64,000 bases of DNA, from contig OZ252053.1 of the NCBI GenBank assembly GCA_965247965.1, positions 6,758,001 through 6,822,000 of the forward strand, in the 5' to 3' direction. Below the pieces are notes generated by a model. That model was not told where the DNA came from, made no database searches, and saw nothing but the letters and a program-made list of their open reading frames with translations. Positions 8,947 to 18,873 of the stretch are shown here, piece by piece. The stretch is from UBA7328 sp965247965. Its GTDB lineage: Bacteria > Bacteroidota > Bacteroidia > Chitinophagales > Saprospiraceae. The first letter of the stretch is position 1. Each line of letters starts with the position of its first letter. The position numbers were made by a program, and so were the translations under genes.

Positions 8947-9441
8947 ATGAAAAAAAAACAGGTAGGAATAATCATGGGCTCAAGTTCGGATCTGCCCGTA
9001 ATGTCAAAGGCAGCCAAAATATTGGATGATTTTGGTATAAGCTATGAAGTAACGATTGTTTCGGCTCACAGAACGCCACAGCGAATGACTGAATATGCTC
9101 AATCTGCTAGAGGGCGAGGAATAAAGGTGATCATCGCCGGAGCCGGTGGGGCCGCTCATCTGCCCGGAATGACTGCCTCTCTTACTACCCTACCTGTTAT
9201 CGGGGTACCCATAAAATCATCGAATTCCATTGACGGCTGGGATTCAGTACTTTCTATTCTTCAAATGCCCAATGGTGTGCCCGTGGCTACGGTAGCGCTT
9301 AACGGTGCGGAAAATGCCGGAATTCTCGCCGCAGAGATACTCGGTATCACTGATGGTTCAGTAGCGGATACCCTGGAGAAATTTAAAAACTCACTTCAGG
9401 AAAAGGTACAAAATCAAATTAGAGAGCTGGAGGAAGATTAG
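8947..9441 (+). CDS. purE: N5-carboxyaminoimidazole ribonucleotide mutase
   Basis: Converts N5-CAIR to CAIR, directly after PurK. 164 residues with the class I PurE signatures GSSSDLPVM, SAHRTPQRM (catalytic His region) and GAGGAAHLPGMTASLT. Forms a two-gene operon with purK. Confidence 0.96.
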   Translation: MKKKQVGIIMGSSSDLPVMSKAAKILDDFGISYEVTIVSAHRTPQRMTEYAQSARGRGIKVIIAGAGGAAHLPGMTASLTTLPVIGVPIKSSNSIDGWDSVLSILQMPNGVPVATVALNGAENAGILAAEILGITDGSVADTLEKFKNSLQEKVQNQIRELEED

Positions 9442-9501
9442 TTCCGTAAAACATAATCTTCCTCAAGTCGTCCCAGTCGTCCCCTGTGCAGTTAGGGCAG
9501 T

Positions 9502-11220
9502 CTATCGTGGTATCAATGAGAATTCTACCCTTCTATTCAGAGCACCTCCGCTAATCGTGGCGTTATCGGCAACGGGTTGAGATTCTCCGTAACCCTGGTA
9601 ATTCATTCGAGATACAATTATACCTGCATTCTCCAAAAATTGGTAACAAGCCTTCGCTCTATTATCCGATAAAATTTGATTAGAAGCTACTGTACCTACG
9701 GCATCGGTGTGGCCACTTATGGACAGATTGTAATCAGGATATCTATTCATTATTTCAGCAATCTGTCTTAGGATGCGATAGCTTTCAATCTTCAAATCGG
9801 CTTTACCCGTCTCAAACTGTATAGAGCGCATAGCGATTTCTAAGAAATCCAAATCTCTTTGTGCTATAGGAGGACAACCATTATTGTCTACGGTGCCTCT
9901 GGATGTAGGGCATCTATCCCTGCTGTCATCTATCCCATCGCCATCCGTATCCGGACAACCTCCATACACTGCAGGGCCTGGTCGAGTCGGACATCTGTCC
10001 TGATTGTCTAGTATGCCGTCGCCGTCCGAATCTGCGGTGCCCGTGCCCGGTCTTGTTGTAGTTTGTCCGGGTTGCGTTCTTTCAGGACAACCATTATTCG
10101 CAAATGTTCCTCTTGTTGACGGGCACCTGTCTTCGCTGTCCGGAATACCATCTCCATCTAAATCGGGACACCCAAAGGCATTTTTGACTCCTCTTTGATT
10201 GGGACATTTATCGATGCTATCCGGTGTACCATCTCCGTCCGTATCGATCTCAGGACAGCCGTTATTAGATATAGTTCCCGGTACTGTTGGGCATTTGTCC
10301 AAATCATTTGGTACACCATCGTTGTCAGCGTCATTTGCAGGGCAACCTCTATTCGATTTCTCACCCACCAAGTTTGGACATTCATCTTCATTGTCCGATA
10401 CTCCATCTCCATCTGTGTCCGGACAGCCATTCATATTTCTCAGACCTTTGACCTCCGGGCATTTATCCAAATAGTCCGCTACACCATCTTCATCTTTATC
10501 CGGGCACCCCTGAAGGGTTTCGAGTCCAGCTTCCTGCGGACAAAGATCCAACTCGTCAATGATACCATCACCATCCGAATCAAGCTCACTTGTATCTCTC
10601 ACTTTCTTTTTCTTCACTTTTCTCGGTCCCAGGAAGTACAGAAATCCCAGGCCGTGATGAAGATTGTTGCGATTATCCGATAGAGAATATCTGTATTGAG
10701 ACTCCCAGTTGAGATAAGCCCTATCCTCAAGTTTGAGTTTAAATCCTAATCCTGCTGAAGCTTGCAAATTATTTACCTCCTCAAGTCCATGTCCGATTCG
10801 TTCGTACACATATCCATAGCCTACAGTTATATACGGAATGACCGGTGATGATGAACTGACCAGGTTCACCTGGCCTATTAGATCCAAACCTATTACGGTC
10901 TTATGTAATTCGTTAATGCCGCTTTCCGAGGAGACTACCCCAACCTTTAGCGGAACTCCTATATTGATACGATCGGTTATCTTTCTGATATAGCCCAATT
11001 CGAATCCATGATGATATCTGCCTATTTCTCCAATGTCGCCACCATTCTGAGATTGGTAGTCCATTAAGAGCGCTTTGACTGTGAGTCCGTTTTGGTAAAA
11101 CGACATCTCCTTTTCCATTTGCTCTTCTTGCACGGGGTTAGCCGGTTGCTCTTCTTGACCATAAATGCCACAACAGATCATTAGAAAAGCAAGTAATAGA
11201 ACGAAGGATTTATTATTCAT
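9502..11220 (-). CDS. OmpA-family outer membrane protein with thrombospondin type 3 repeats
   Basis: 572 residues. Signal peptide at 1-21 (FVLLLAFLMICCGIYGQ). An outer-membrane beta-barrel-like region spans about 35-205. About eight Asp-rich calcium-binding TSP3 repeats follow at about 213-455 (pattern DSDGDGIxDxxDxCP). The OmpA C-terminal peptidoglycan-binding domain is at about 462-572 (ISGHTDAVGTVASNQILSDNRA). It most likely tethers the outer membrane to peptidoglycan. Monocistronic; its stop is 60 bp from the purE stop, convergent. Confidence 0.93.
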   Translation of the reverse strand: MNNKSFVLLLAFLMICCGIYGQEEQPANPVQEEQMEKEMSFYQNGLTVKALLMDYQSQNGGDIGEIGRYHHGFELGYIRKITDRINIGVPLKVGVVSSESGINELHKTVIGLDLIGQVNLVSSSSPVIPYITVGYGYVYERIGHGLEEVNNLQASAGLGFKLKLEDRAYLNWESQYRYSLSDNRNNLHHGLGFLYFLGPRKVKKKKVRDTSELDSDGDGIIDELDLCPQEAGLETLQGCPDKDEDGVADYLDKCPEVKGLRNMNGCPDTDGDGVSDNEDECPNLVGEKSNRGCPANDADNDGVPNDLDKCPTVPGTISNNGCPEIDTDGDGTPDSIDKCPNQRGVKNAFGCPDLDGDGIPDSEDRCPSTRGTFANNGCPERTQPGQTTTRPGTGTADSDGDGILDNQDRCPTRPGPAVYGGCPDTDGDGIDDSRDRCPTSRGTVDNNGCPPIAQRDLDFLEIAMRSIQFETGKADLKIESYRILRQIAEIMNRYPDYNLSISGHTDAVGTVASNQILSDNRAKACYQFLENAGIIVSRMNYQGYGESQPVADNATISGGALNRRVEFSLIPR

Positions 11221-11309
11221 CGTAAATAAAGATTTGTACTTGCAAATTTAATTTATTTATACAAACGCTGATATTACGGGGAAACCCGAATATTAAGTAC
11301 CAAATTCTC

Positions 11310-11338
11310 TGCCAAAGGCAGACCAGCCTTTGGCTGGC
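11310..11338. repeat. Compact palindrome with two alternative folds
   Basis: GCCAAAGGC (11311-11319) and GCCTTTGGC (11326-11334) form a perfect 9-bp stem. The same bases can instead form two small hairpins, TCTGCC/GGCAGA and CCAGCC/GGCTGG, each with a three-base loop. The remaining intergenic DNA (11221-11490) shows only the -7 element described next. It resembles a REP-type intergenic palindrome. Confidence 0.55.
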
Positions 11339-11465
11339 ATCCACAAATACTATTCCAAACCTGTGATTCGCCATCAATAAAGCCAATTTCATTAGAGATG
11401 CCTAATCAGTAAAATCCATGCACATTTATATGCAGTCAAATTCCACAATCCAACTATTCTTTATC

Positions 11466-11473
11466 TAATTTTG
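11466..11473 (+). promoter_or_regulatory. -7 element of the aminotransferase gene
   Basis: TAATTTTG matches TAnnTTTG 17 bases before the ATG at 11491. No -33 TTTG is evident. Confidence 0.4.
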
Positions 11474-11490
11474 GGCCAAGAATTATTACC

Positions 11491-12687
11491 ATGCACACCA
11501 GACTTTCAGATACAGTAAATGCACTAGCCGAATCCGCTACATTAAAAATGGCACAGTTGGCTCGTGATTATAAGGCACAAGGCCATGATGTTATTTCACT
11601 GAGTATTGGCGAACCTGACTTTGATACGCCGGATTTTATTATCGAAGCAGCGAAAGATGCTTTGGAAAATGGTTATACGCATTACACGCCGGTGCCCGGC
11701 CTGGTAGAATATCGCGAAGCCATTCTGAAGAAGTTCAAAAGAGATAACAATCTCACTTATACTATTGACCAAATTGTCGTTTCCAACGGCGCCAAGCAAA
11801 CTATATCAAATATCTCTCAGGCCTTGGTCAACAAAGGGGATGAAGTTATTATCCTTGCTCCTTATTGGGTTTCTTATATCGAAATTGTAAAATTGGCGGG
11901 AGCAAGACCTGTCGTGCTCACTTCCGGTGTTAGCGAAGACTATAAGATCACCGCCGCACAACTTGAAGATGCTATCACTGATAAAACAAAATTTATCCTT
12001 TATTCTTCTCCTTGCAATCCTACGGGTTCTGTATACACTCGTGACGAACTGCAATCATTTGCAACTGTACTGGCAAAACATCCCGGAGTTGTTATCGTTT
12101 CCGACGAGATATACGAATACATTGTTTTTGAAGGAAATCACCACAGCATAGCCCAGTTTGATGAGGTGAAAGATCAAACGATCGTTGTGAATGGCATGTC
12201 AAAGGGTTTTGCAATGACGGGATGGAGATTGGGCTACATGGCGGGCCCTCCAGCTATAGCCAAAGCTTGTACTAAAATCCAAGGACAAGTTACGTCAGGA
12301 GCCTCATCATTTGGCCAAAAAGCTGCAAGTATCGCTTTACTTTCAGATTTAGAAGAAAGTCGAAAGATGAGAGATATATTTCGGGTGCGCAGGGATTTGA
12401 TGTTGGAGACAATGAAGGAAATCCCTTATATGCGACTCAATGTGCCCAACGGAGCATTTTATTTATTCCCTGATGTAGCTCAGGCCTATGGCAAGTCGAT
12501 CAATGGAGGCATCGTTGAAAACTCTTCAGATTTAGCTGAAGCCATTCTCAAAGAGGTTCATGTCGCCGTTGTAGCAGGAAGTGCATTTGGAAGTGATAAT
12601 TGCATCAGAATCTCGTACGCTGCCTCTGAAGATAAGCTCAAAGAAGCTGTGAGCCGGTTGGATAATTTCTTTCGGCGATTAAAATGA
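11491..12687 (+). CDS. Class I/II pyridoxal-phosphate aminotransferase (aspartate aminotransferase type)
   Basis: 398 residues, subgroup I-gamma type. The PLP Lys is Lys238 in NGMSKGFAMTGWRLGYM. Asn176 in SSPCNPTGSVY and Asp205 in VSDEIYEYI contact the cofactor, and the C-terminal Arg is in CIRISYAAS. Aspartate and oxaloacetate are the likely substrates, but prephenate or other acids cannot be excluded from sequence. The 3' end overlaps the convergent TrmH-family gene by 9 bp. Confidence 0.92.
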   Translation: MHTRLSDTVNALAESATLKMAQLARDYKAQGHDVISLSIGEPDFDTPDFIIEAAKDALENGYTHYTPVPGLVEYREAILKKFKRDNNLTYTIDQIVVSNGAKQTISNISQALVNKGDEVIILAPYWVSYIEIVKLAGARPVVLTSGVSEDYKITAAQLEDAITDKTKFILYSSPCNPTGSVYTRDELQSFATVLAKHPGVVIVSDEIYEYIVFEGNHHSIAQFDEVKDQTIVVNGMSKGFAMTGWRLGYMAGPPAIAKACTKIQGQVTSGASSFGQKAASIALLSDLEESRKMRDIFRVRRDLMLETMKEIPYMRLNVPNGAFYLFPDVAQAYGKSINGGIVENSSDLAEAILKEVHVAVVAGSAFGSDNCIRISYAASEDKLKEAVSRLDNFFRRLK

Positions 12688-13308
12688 TGCTTTCTTGTTG
12701 CCTTTTCTGAGCTTTTTGGACTCGTGCAAATGGACGAATCTCGATAATATATGCTCCGACTGCTGCGGATTGTATTTTCCAAGAATCTTCCTTTGTCTAA
12801 ACGCCTCGTATAGAGTCACCGCGCATGCGACCGAAATATTAAGGCTTTGTGCAAATCCTACTTGTGGAATCACTAAATTGTCATCCAGCTTCTCAGCCAG
12901 CTCTTTCGATATTCCATCCTTTTCATTACCAAATGCAATAGCAAGGGAGGAGGCCAGATCGGTGTCGTAAAGAGATTTTGACGATTGATGTATCAGCCTC
13001 CCAACCAGCCTCTTGTATTTGGCCTTAATCTGTTCCACGCAGTTCTCTAATTCCGTGAAGTATTGAACCATTACCCAATTATGAATACCTGTTGAAGTGC
13101 CGTGACTTTGCTTGAATCCTCGTTCGATAAGCTTTGGGTCGGTGTACAAAATATATATTTCATCAATGCCCACCGAATCACACGATCTTATTACGGCTCC
13201 GATATTGTGCGGATCATGGACATTCTCGAGAAGCACGGTGAGGTCAGGTTGTCTGAACGATGCAACCTCGGTAAATCTTTTTTTTCGATTTTCTGCGATA
13301 TCGATCAT
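12679..13308 (-). CDS. TrmH-family RNA 2'-O-methyltransferase (SpoU class)
   Basis: 209 residues of the SPOUT superfamily. All three motifs are visible: motif 1 LLENVHDPHNIGAVIRSCD, motif 2 LAIAFGNEKDGIS, motif 3 IPQVGFAQSLNISVACAV. The length and the C-terminal helix (ILGKYNPQQSEHILSRF) suggest the TrmH group that methylates G18 of tRNA. Target assignment is by family only. Confidence 0.9.
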   Translation of the reverse strand: MIDIAENRKKRFTEVASFRQPDLTVLLENVHDPHNIGAVIRSCDSVGIDEIYILYTDPKLIERGFKQSHGTSTGIHNWVMVQYFTELENCVEQIKAKYKRLVGRLIHQSSKSLYDTDLASSLAIAFGNEKDGISKELAEKLDDNLVIPQVGFAQSLNISVACAVTLYEAFRQRKILGKYNPQQSEHILSRFVHLHESKKLRKGNKKASF

Positions 13309-13390
13309 TTTGGGTGTGCTATGTGCAATTTTTTGACCAAAACAAATCTGTTATACAAGTGTTATATATGTTTCACAAGTATTGGGAGCC

Positions 13391-14773
13391 TTATTCTTTC
13401 GACTGTGATATCGGAACCTTCCTAAACTTATTATTTTTATACTCGATAAGATACAAACTGCTGTTTACCATAAAATCTCCAGGAGCATATTCTGAAAGAA
13501 TTGGATTTTTGCTCGATTCATCTTTGCTAAACTTTTTGAATTCTGCGGAAAGATTCAAATAAGGCAAGTCGGAGGAGCCTTCGTCAAAGTCTCTGCCCCG
13601 TTTCGATTTTTCGATCAAATTGGCCAAAAGAATGATGGAGTCATAGCCGTTAAAGCTATCTTCATTGGGAAGGAGCGCAAATTTGCCAAAATATCGCTGT
13701 GTGAACTCCTTGAGTTCGTCGCTGTCTTTGTCTAAAAATTTATAGTCGACCGTGAAAAGGTTCAGGCTTCTGAAAAACTCCAGGTCTAGCCGATCCGGGT
13801 TTAATAAAGTAGGCATTCCGTATATTGAGATATTCTGATCCTGGATTTCTGCGTTTATCTTTCTTATTACAGAATACACGTAACGACTATCTCGCGAAGA
13901 GTAATTAGGAATAATAAAAGCTGCCTCATTTATGGCAGCAAAGACACTATCAAAAACCATAAAGTCGGCATCTTGAAGAGAATGCTGGTCGATAAGAAAT
14001 TCATTAATGGCAGCATTAATGGGACCAGCATTAATGCGCTCATGTATCCTGTGAATACTCTGAATTTTGGCCCTGTCCTCATTTCCTTCGCGTGCAAGTA
14101 TATAGATGTCCTCAGGGCTGTTTTTATTCAAGGCGTCTATCAAAATCGCTTCAAAATATTGTTCGATTAAGGGGCGGAGTTGATAATAGTACATATTGTC
14201 TTTGGCGACATTGGAGGAAGATCTCCACGGTGATAGCATGGGGGTTCTGTTCTGCTTGGCCCATTCGGCAACGTGTTTTAGATTCTCAATTTCGTAGGGC
14301 CCGATAATAACATCAGCGCTATTCAAGTGCCCTTCGTTAATCAATTCTCTTATCTTTATTCTACTCCTTTTGGTGTCAAATACATTGAAATGATAGGAAC
14401 GCCCCTGTGCCTCTAATTCCTCTATTGCCATAAGAGCGCCAGCATAGTAATGAGCAAATTTTTCCTCGCCTCTGCTCAGTGATTCTGAGTTAGTTTTGAT
14501 ATCAAATGGAATAAGTAAGGATATAGCATGTACTACCGTTTCAAACGGGTTGATCAAAGCATTTTTGGCACTAGAAATCGGTGGATACTCTTCCTTCGAT
14601 AAAACGGTCCAATTAACTGTGTCTAATCGATTATCTCTATTCTTTTCAGCGCTGGACTTACTATTCGTGCGGATAGGGGTCAGTACTCTAGTAGGACTGG
14701 TTGTCTTAGAACAACCAATCCAGACTATCGTCGCCAGAAAAAATATAAGGTACTTGGCTTTATTCCCACTCAA
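13391..14773 (-). CDS. Lipoprotein with a type 1 periplasmic-binding-protein fold
   Basis: About 460 residues. The central region (about 110-440) resembles receptor-family ligand-binding/ABC substrate-binding proteins: FAHYYAGALMAIEELEAQG, then ADVIIGPYEIENLKHVAEWA, TPMLSPWRSS and NGYDSIILLANLI. The only in-frame ATG (14803) lies 44 bases inside guaA. A TTG at 14773 in the last guaA codons would give a cleaner lipoprotein signal (LIFFLATIVWIGC), so I place the start there. Position after guaA, translationally coupled, suggests one transcript. No LysM domain is visible. Ligand unknown. Confidence 0.75.
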   Translation of the reverse strand: MSGNKAKYLIFFLATIVWIGCSKTTSPTRVLTPIRTNSKSSAEKNRDNRLDTVNWTVLSKEEYPPISSAKNALINPFETVVHAISLLIPFDIKTNSESLSRGEEKFAHYYAGALMAIEELEAQGRSYHFNVFDTKRSRIKIRELINEGHLNSADVIIGPYEIENLKHVAEWAKQNRTPMLSPWRSSSNVAKDNMYYYQLRPLIEQYFEAILIDALNKNSPEDIYILAREGNEDRAKIQSIHRIHERINAGPINAAINEFLIDQHSLQDADFMVFDSVFAAINEAAFIIPNYSSRDSRYVYSVIRKINAEIQDQNISIYGMPTLLNPDRLDLEFFRSLNLFTVDYKFLDKDSDELKEFTQRYFGKFALLPNEDSFNGYDSIILLANLIEKSKRGRDFDEGSSDLPYLNLSAEFKKFSKDESSKNPILSEYAPGDFMVNSSLYLIEYKNNKFRKVPISQSKE

Positions 14774-16292
14774 TGGTCGATGGCGGTTTTGTGCTGATAT
14801 CATATACGACTCTGTTGATGCCCTTAACAGAATTTATAATTTCATTAGAGATGGTTGATAATAATTCGTAGGGAAGTTGACTCCACTCTGCAGTCATTCC
14901 GTCTACTGAATTAACACAACGCAGCGCAACCGTGTTTTCATATGTGCGCTCATCTCCCATTACTCCAACGGATTTGGTAGGTAGCAATATAGCCCCTGCC
15001 TGCCAAACCTGGTCGTACCAGCCGGATTTTTTCAAATTGTTGATATAAATGTGATCAGCTTCCTGGCATAGCCTCACCCTCTCTTCATTAATTTCACCCA
15101 AAACCCTTATGGCTAATCCCGGACCCGGAAAGGGATGCCGTTTTAATATTTTATCATCGATCTTCAGCGCCTTTCCCACTCTCCTCACTTCATCTTTAAA
15201 AAGCATTCTCAATGGCTCCACCAGTTTCAGGTTCAATTTTGTCGGTAAGCCTCCAACATTGTGATGTGACTTGATCGTAACACTTGGTCCATACACGCTT
15301 ACCGATTCGATTACATCCGGATATATTGTGCCTTGTGACAGCCAGCTTATGTCTTTGTCTTTTTTAGCTTCTCTTTCAAATATGTCAATAAAGGTCTTAC
15401 CAATAATTTTGCGCTTTTGTTCGGGATCGCTCACACCGCTTAAATTGAATAGAAATTCCGCTGAAGCGTCTATGCCTCGCACATTCAATCCCATTCCCGA
15501 ATAATTGGCAAGCACTTCTTCAAATTCGTTCTTCCGCAGCAAGCCGTTGTTAATAAAATAGCACAGTAAATTTTGACCTATTGCCCTATGAACGAGCGTG
15601 GCAACCACAGTGCTATCCACACCGCCTGAAAGACCCAACAGCACCTTTTCATTTCCAATCTCTGATTTCAATTTATTAATGGTGTCTTCGACAAAAGCTT
15701 CCGGCGTCCACGTAGGTCTAATTTTGCAAACGTCGAAAATGAAATTCGATATTATTTTTTTTCCTTCATGCGTATGGGTCACTTCAGGATGAAATTGAAT
15801 GGCATATACAGGCTCTGTGCTGCCATTGTATCGAAAGGCCGCAATCGGAATTGTGGGCGTGCTACCTAATTTTTGACAATTCTCCGGCAATCCTACGATG
15901 GTATCGGCGTGGGACATCCAGACCTGGCTGTCATCGATAACATTGTTAAAAAGTAGATTTTTCTCATTTATTCGTATTAGTGCTTTGCCATATTCTCTTT
16001 TTGTAGATGCTTCTACTGTGCCGCCTAAATACTTTGCCACATGCTGAGCTCCATAGCAAATGCCGAGAATGGGTAATTTACCAAGGTACCTGTCCAAATC
16101 GGCCACCGGTGCATTTGTATCATTAATGGAAAATGGACTTCCCGATAAAACGAGCGCTTTTACGTCCTGGTTGAGATCAATTTTCTTGTTGTAGGGAATA
16201 ATTTCGCAGAAGACATTTATTTCCCTTATTCTTCTGGCGATAAGTTGAGTGTATTGTGAACCGAAATCGAGAATCAGAACCTTGTCGTTCAT
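14760..16292 (-). CDS. guaA: GMP synthase (glutamine-hydrolysing)
   Basis: Converts XMP to GMP. 510 residues. The class I glutamine amidotransferase domain (1-190) has catalytic Cys79 in LGICYGAQH and His/Glu in AIQFHPEVTHT. The ATP pyrophosphatase P-loop is LGLSGGVDSTVVATL, and the C-terminal dimerisation domain ends in KPPSTIEWE, the standard GuaA terminus. It lies 9 bp downstream of nusB. Confidence 0.97.
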   Translation of the reverse strand: MNDKVLILDFGSQYTQLIARRIREINVFCEIIPYNKKIDLNQDVKALVLSGSPFSINDTNAPVADLDRYLGKLPILGICYGAQHVAKYLGGTVEASTKREYGKALIRINEKNLLFNNVIDDSQVWMSHADTIVGLPENCQKLGSTPTIPIAAFRYNGSTEPVYAIQFHPEVTHTHEGKKIISNFIFDVCKIRPTWTPEAFVEDTINKLKSEIGNEKVLLGLSGGVDSTVVATLVHRAIGQNLLCYFINNGLLRKNEFEEVLANYSGMGLNVRGIDASAEFLFNLSGVSDPEQKRKIIGKTFIDIFEREAKKDKDISWLSQGTIYPDVIESVSVYGPSVTIKSHHNVGGLPTKLNLKLVEPLRMLFKDEVRRVGKALKIDDKILKRHPFPGPGLAIRVLGEINEERVRLCQEADHIYINNLKKSGWYDQVWQAGAILLPTKSVGVMGDERTYENTVALRCVNSVDGMTAEWSQLPYELLSTISNEIINSVKGINRVVYDISTKPPSTIEWE

Positions 16293-16301
16293 CCTTAGCA
16301 G

Positions 16302-17258
16302 CTATTTTTCCTTCGACTCGGTGGGGTCTTCGGAATCTTTCGTTTCCTTTTTGATCATTTCTTTTTCTTCAAAATCTTTCCTTAGTCGGTCCAGGATCCC
16401 ATTGATAAAATCTTTGCTTTTGGCGGTGCTGTACGATTTGGATACCTCGACGTATTCGTTAAGGGTTACTGAGGTTGGTATCGTCGGGAAATACAAGAAT
16501 TCCGATAAGGCCATTTTAAGTAATATCATATCGATAATGGCCAGGCGCTCGTGATCCCAATTTTTTAATGTAGGTTTTATATGCTCCAGCAGTTCATTAT
16601 CGTTTTCAAATGATTCTTTGAGCAATTGATAACCAAATTCTTTCACGGTCTCATCGTCGGGATAGTACTTCATGAAGAACTTAGGATCGTCGTGGGGTAT
16701 CTCTTTAAGCGTTTTCTTAACCGCACCTACTACCACCGATTTGTCATCGATCCATTGGGTATAGGCGTCTTCCATCAATTCGTCGTAGAATTCATCCTTT
16801 CTGCAATACCTGTACAAATCAAGAAGAATATTCAAATCATTTTCAATAGAAGACTCTGATGTAATGTATTCTTTGTATTCTGGCGTTTTTGCAAATGCTA
16901 AATATATCTTTTTGTAATAATCCCGATTCGTAATTGCTTCAAAATTGTTCTTCTTGAATTGTTTGTTGAGGTCCTTGTTACCTTTCAGAAAGGTGATCAG
17001 TTCATTGTTATAAATTTTATCCGAAAAGCTTTTATCAAAATCGGTGGGTAGGTATTTGGTTTTGCGCGTTGCCAGATCTTCGCTGGCACATTGAGCAATA
17101 CCAAGGAGAACATATAGATTATAAATATAGAGGTTGAACGAAAGCTCTATGCTGTTCCAATATCTCTTTGAGATTTCGTCTAGGTTCAACTCCTTATCCC
17201 TGCTGTGAGAAAAAAGAAGTTGCATTGCCTTAATTCGGACGCTTCGTCTGCTGAGCAT
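16302..17258 (-). CDS. nusB: Transcription antitermination factor NusB (long Bacteroidota form)
   Basis: 318 residues, about twice the classical NusB. The N-terminus SRRSVRIKAMQLLFSHSRD and the C-terminal domain (about 235-305: HERLAIIDMILLKMALSEF, then KDFINGILDRL) are NusB-like. The middle about 130 residues are a lineage-specific helical extension. NusB acts with NusA/E/G in rRNA antitermination. It is upstream of guaA on the same strand with a 9-bp gap. Confidence 0.9.
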   Translation of the reverse strand: MLSRRSVRIKAMQLLFSHSRDKELNLDEISKRYWNSIELSFNLYIYNLYVLLGIAQCASEDLATRKTKYLPTDFDKSFSDKIYNNELITFLKGNKDLNKQFKKNNFEAITNRDYYKKIYLAFAKTPEYKEYITSESSIENDLNILLDLYRYCRKDEFYDELMEDAYTQWIDDKSVVVGAVKKTLKEIPHDDPKFFMKYYPDDETVKEFGYQLLKESFENDNELLEHIKPTLKNWDHERLAIIDMILLKMALSEFLYFPTIPTSVTLNEYVEVSKSYSTAKSKDFINGILDRLRKDFEEKEMIKKETKDSEDPTESKEK

Positions 17259-17322
17259 GTATTACCAGGTCATCATTATAACGAGGCGAAGATAGGTAAT
17301 CTGTTATGAACAAATAAACAAA

Positions 17323-18813
17323 TTATTTTATGTGTTCCGATTTAACTTTTGAATAGACCGGGAGCTTTCTGTAATGCCATTTGTCAAGAATCTTTCCATT
17401 CTTCCATAATACGATGCCTGGGTTTGATCTCACAATTGTTTTCAGCAAAATGTCATCTGCCGTATAGTAAATGGCATCGAGGCCTACATCGGAATGAAAA
17501 TCTTCCACCATCATCTGGTCAGCACCGCCAATAACAGCCACAGTTTTGATACCATCTTCTTTAGCTTCGGCGACGAATGGATTGACAACGTTTTCGAATC
17601 GTTCCGAATAGTAATCCCTCCAGAGATAATTAGTATAGTTCATTGTCTGTTTCTCTATTCTTTGTACGTTTTTCTCTACAATGAAGCCTTTGTCATAGGT
17701 GTCGTTGTATATCGTGTCGAGGGTGAAAATAGTGTCTTCGAGCACTCTTGTGGCGGGGCTTCCTCTGCCATAAAGTTTGTGACATACGATCATAATATAG
17801 GTTTCCTCGTCATGTAAAAGCTGATCGGTTGCCGAATAACCATTCAGGTCCATAATGTCGTAGTCACTGATTTTGGTAAGAGGCATACTAGGCACGCCTA
17901 CAATTTGGTCGTCGACGGACCATATGTCGGATGAATAATTGGCCATATTGGCGAGGTATTTATTGTATTCTACATCCATTTTTTCACCAGTTTCTTTGTT
18001 CGAAAGTTTAAAACCGAGTACCTTAATGTTGGCTTGAGCCTCGGTTTCCAGTTGTTTTTGAGTGGCTATATCGGCTCCCTTTTTGAATGGTCGAAAATCC
18101 ATGTGTGGTATATCGGAGACGTAGTTGCTCAGGCAGTAGATGAACAGTGCGATTAAAGAAATTGATAAAATGGCCGTGCGTATTCGCCCATTGAATATAG
18201 AGTGAAAATCCTTGTGTTTATAGATAAAGAAAAAGGCAGGAATCAATAAAATGACATCCTTGAGAAAGGAAATTTTCGGTTCCAATTTGATGAAATCACC
18301 AAAACAACCACAATCGGTTACGCGCATATTATTGGCGTTATAGGCTGTCCAGGAAGAAAAATCAAAAAAATTAGAATCATTTGGTACGTAGCCAGTCAGA
18401 AATGTAAAGCCGGTAAGAAAAGTGAAAAATCCAACTAGAAGTAGGAATGCCCAGGATGTGAATTTCGGCCTTGAGCCCATTACCAAAGCAAGGCCCAGAA
18501 TGATTTCAAAAATTATCATTAACACTGCGAATTGCACAGCGTAATTTGATAACCAGGGAAATAAAGGCGCTATAAAAGATAGCCAGGTCGCTTCGAACGT
18601 CGCGTCAAATTCGGCAAAGTACTGTTCCATTTTGTACGCGGTACCCAGAGGATCTACCGCTTTAACCCAACCTGAAAAAATGAATAAGGAACCGCAGTAA
18701 TTTTGCAAAAAAGTGACAATCCAATTTTTTTGTGCTTTGAATACAAAAAAGTTGAGAGCAGTTAATATTATAGCAGCAATTCCGACATATAACAGTAATA
18801 TTGGAAGAGTCAT
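17323..18813 (-). CDS. DoxX/MauE-like integral membrane protein with long C-terminal domain
   Basis: 496 residues. An N-terminal helix (about 3-23) is followed by a DoxX-type four-helix unit (about 35-225), with the Cys pair and context VTDCGCFGDFIKLEPKISF characteristic of the MauE/DoxX fold. A further helix is at about 210-228. The C-terminal half (about 240-490) is extracytoplasmic and ends in a region resembling a thioredoxin-like fold (VKTVAVIGGA..; IVLWKNGKILDKWHYRKL). It corresponds to the BT_3928-type proteins of Bacteroidota. Function not established; a redox role is inference. Confidence 0.75.
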   Translation of the reverse strand: MTLPILLLYVGIAAIILTALNFFVFKAQKNWIVTFLQNYCGSLFIFSGWVKAVDPLGTAYKMEQYFAEFDATFEATWLSFIAPLFPWLSNYAVQFAVLMIIFEIILGLALVMGSRPKFTSWAFLLLVGFFTFLTGFTFLTGYVPNDSNFFDFSSWTAYNANNMRVTDCGCFGDFIKLEPKISFLKDVILLIPAFFFIYKHKDFHSIFNGRIRTAILSISLIALFIYCLSNYVSDIPHMDFRPFKKGADIATQKQLETEAQANIKVLGFKLSNKETGEKMDVEYNKYLANMANYSSDIWSVDDQIVGVPSMPLTKISDYDIMDLNGYSATDQLLHDEETYIMIVCHKLYGRGSPATRVLEDTIFTLDTIYNDTYDKGFIVEKNVQRIEKQTMNYTNYLWRDYYSERFENVVNPFVAEAKEDGIKTVAVIGGADQMMVEDFHSDVGLDAIYYTADDILLKTIVRSNPGIVLWKNGKILDKWHYRKLPVYSKVKSEHIK

Positions 18814-18873
18814 ATTAGTTTTTTTGCAAAGGTAGTAATGTGTTTCTCCATTTTGTGTGAATGAGTCGTTAAT

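Noticed and set aside
10195..10683. ORFs antisense to the TSP3 repeats
   Set aside because: They arise from repetitive Asp/Gly codons; the sense frame has clear TSP3 and OmpA domains.
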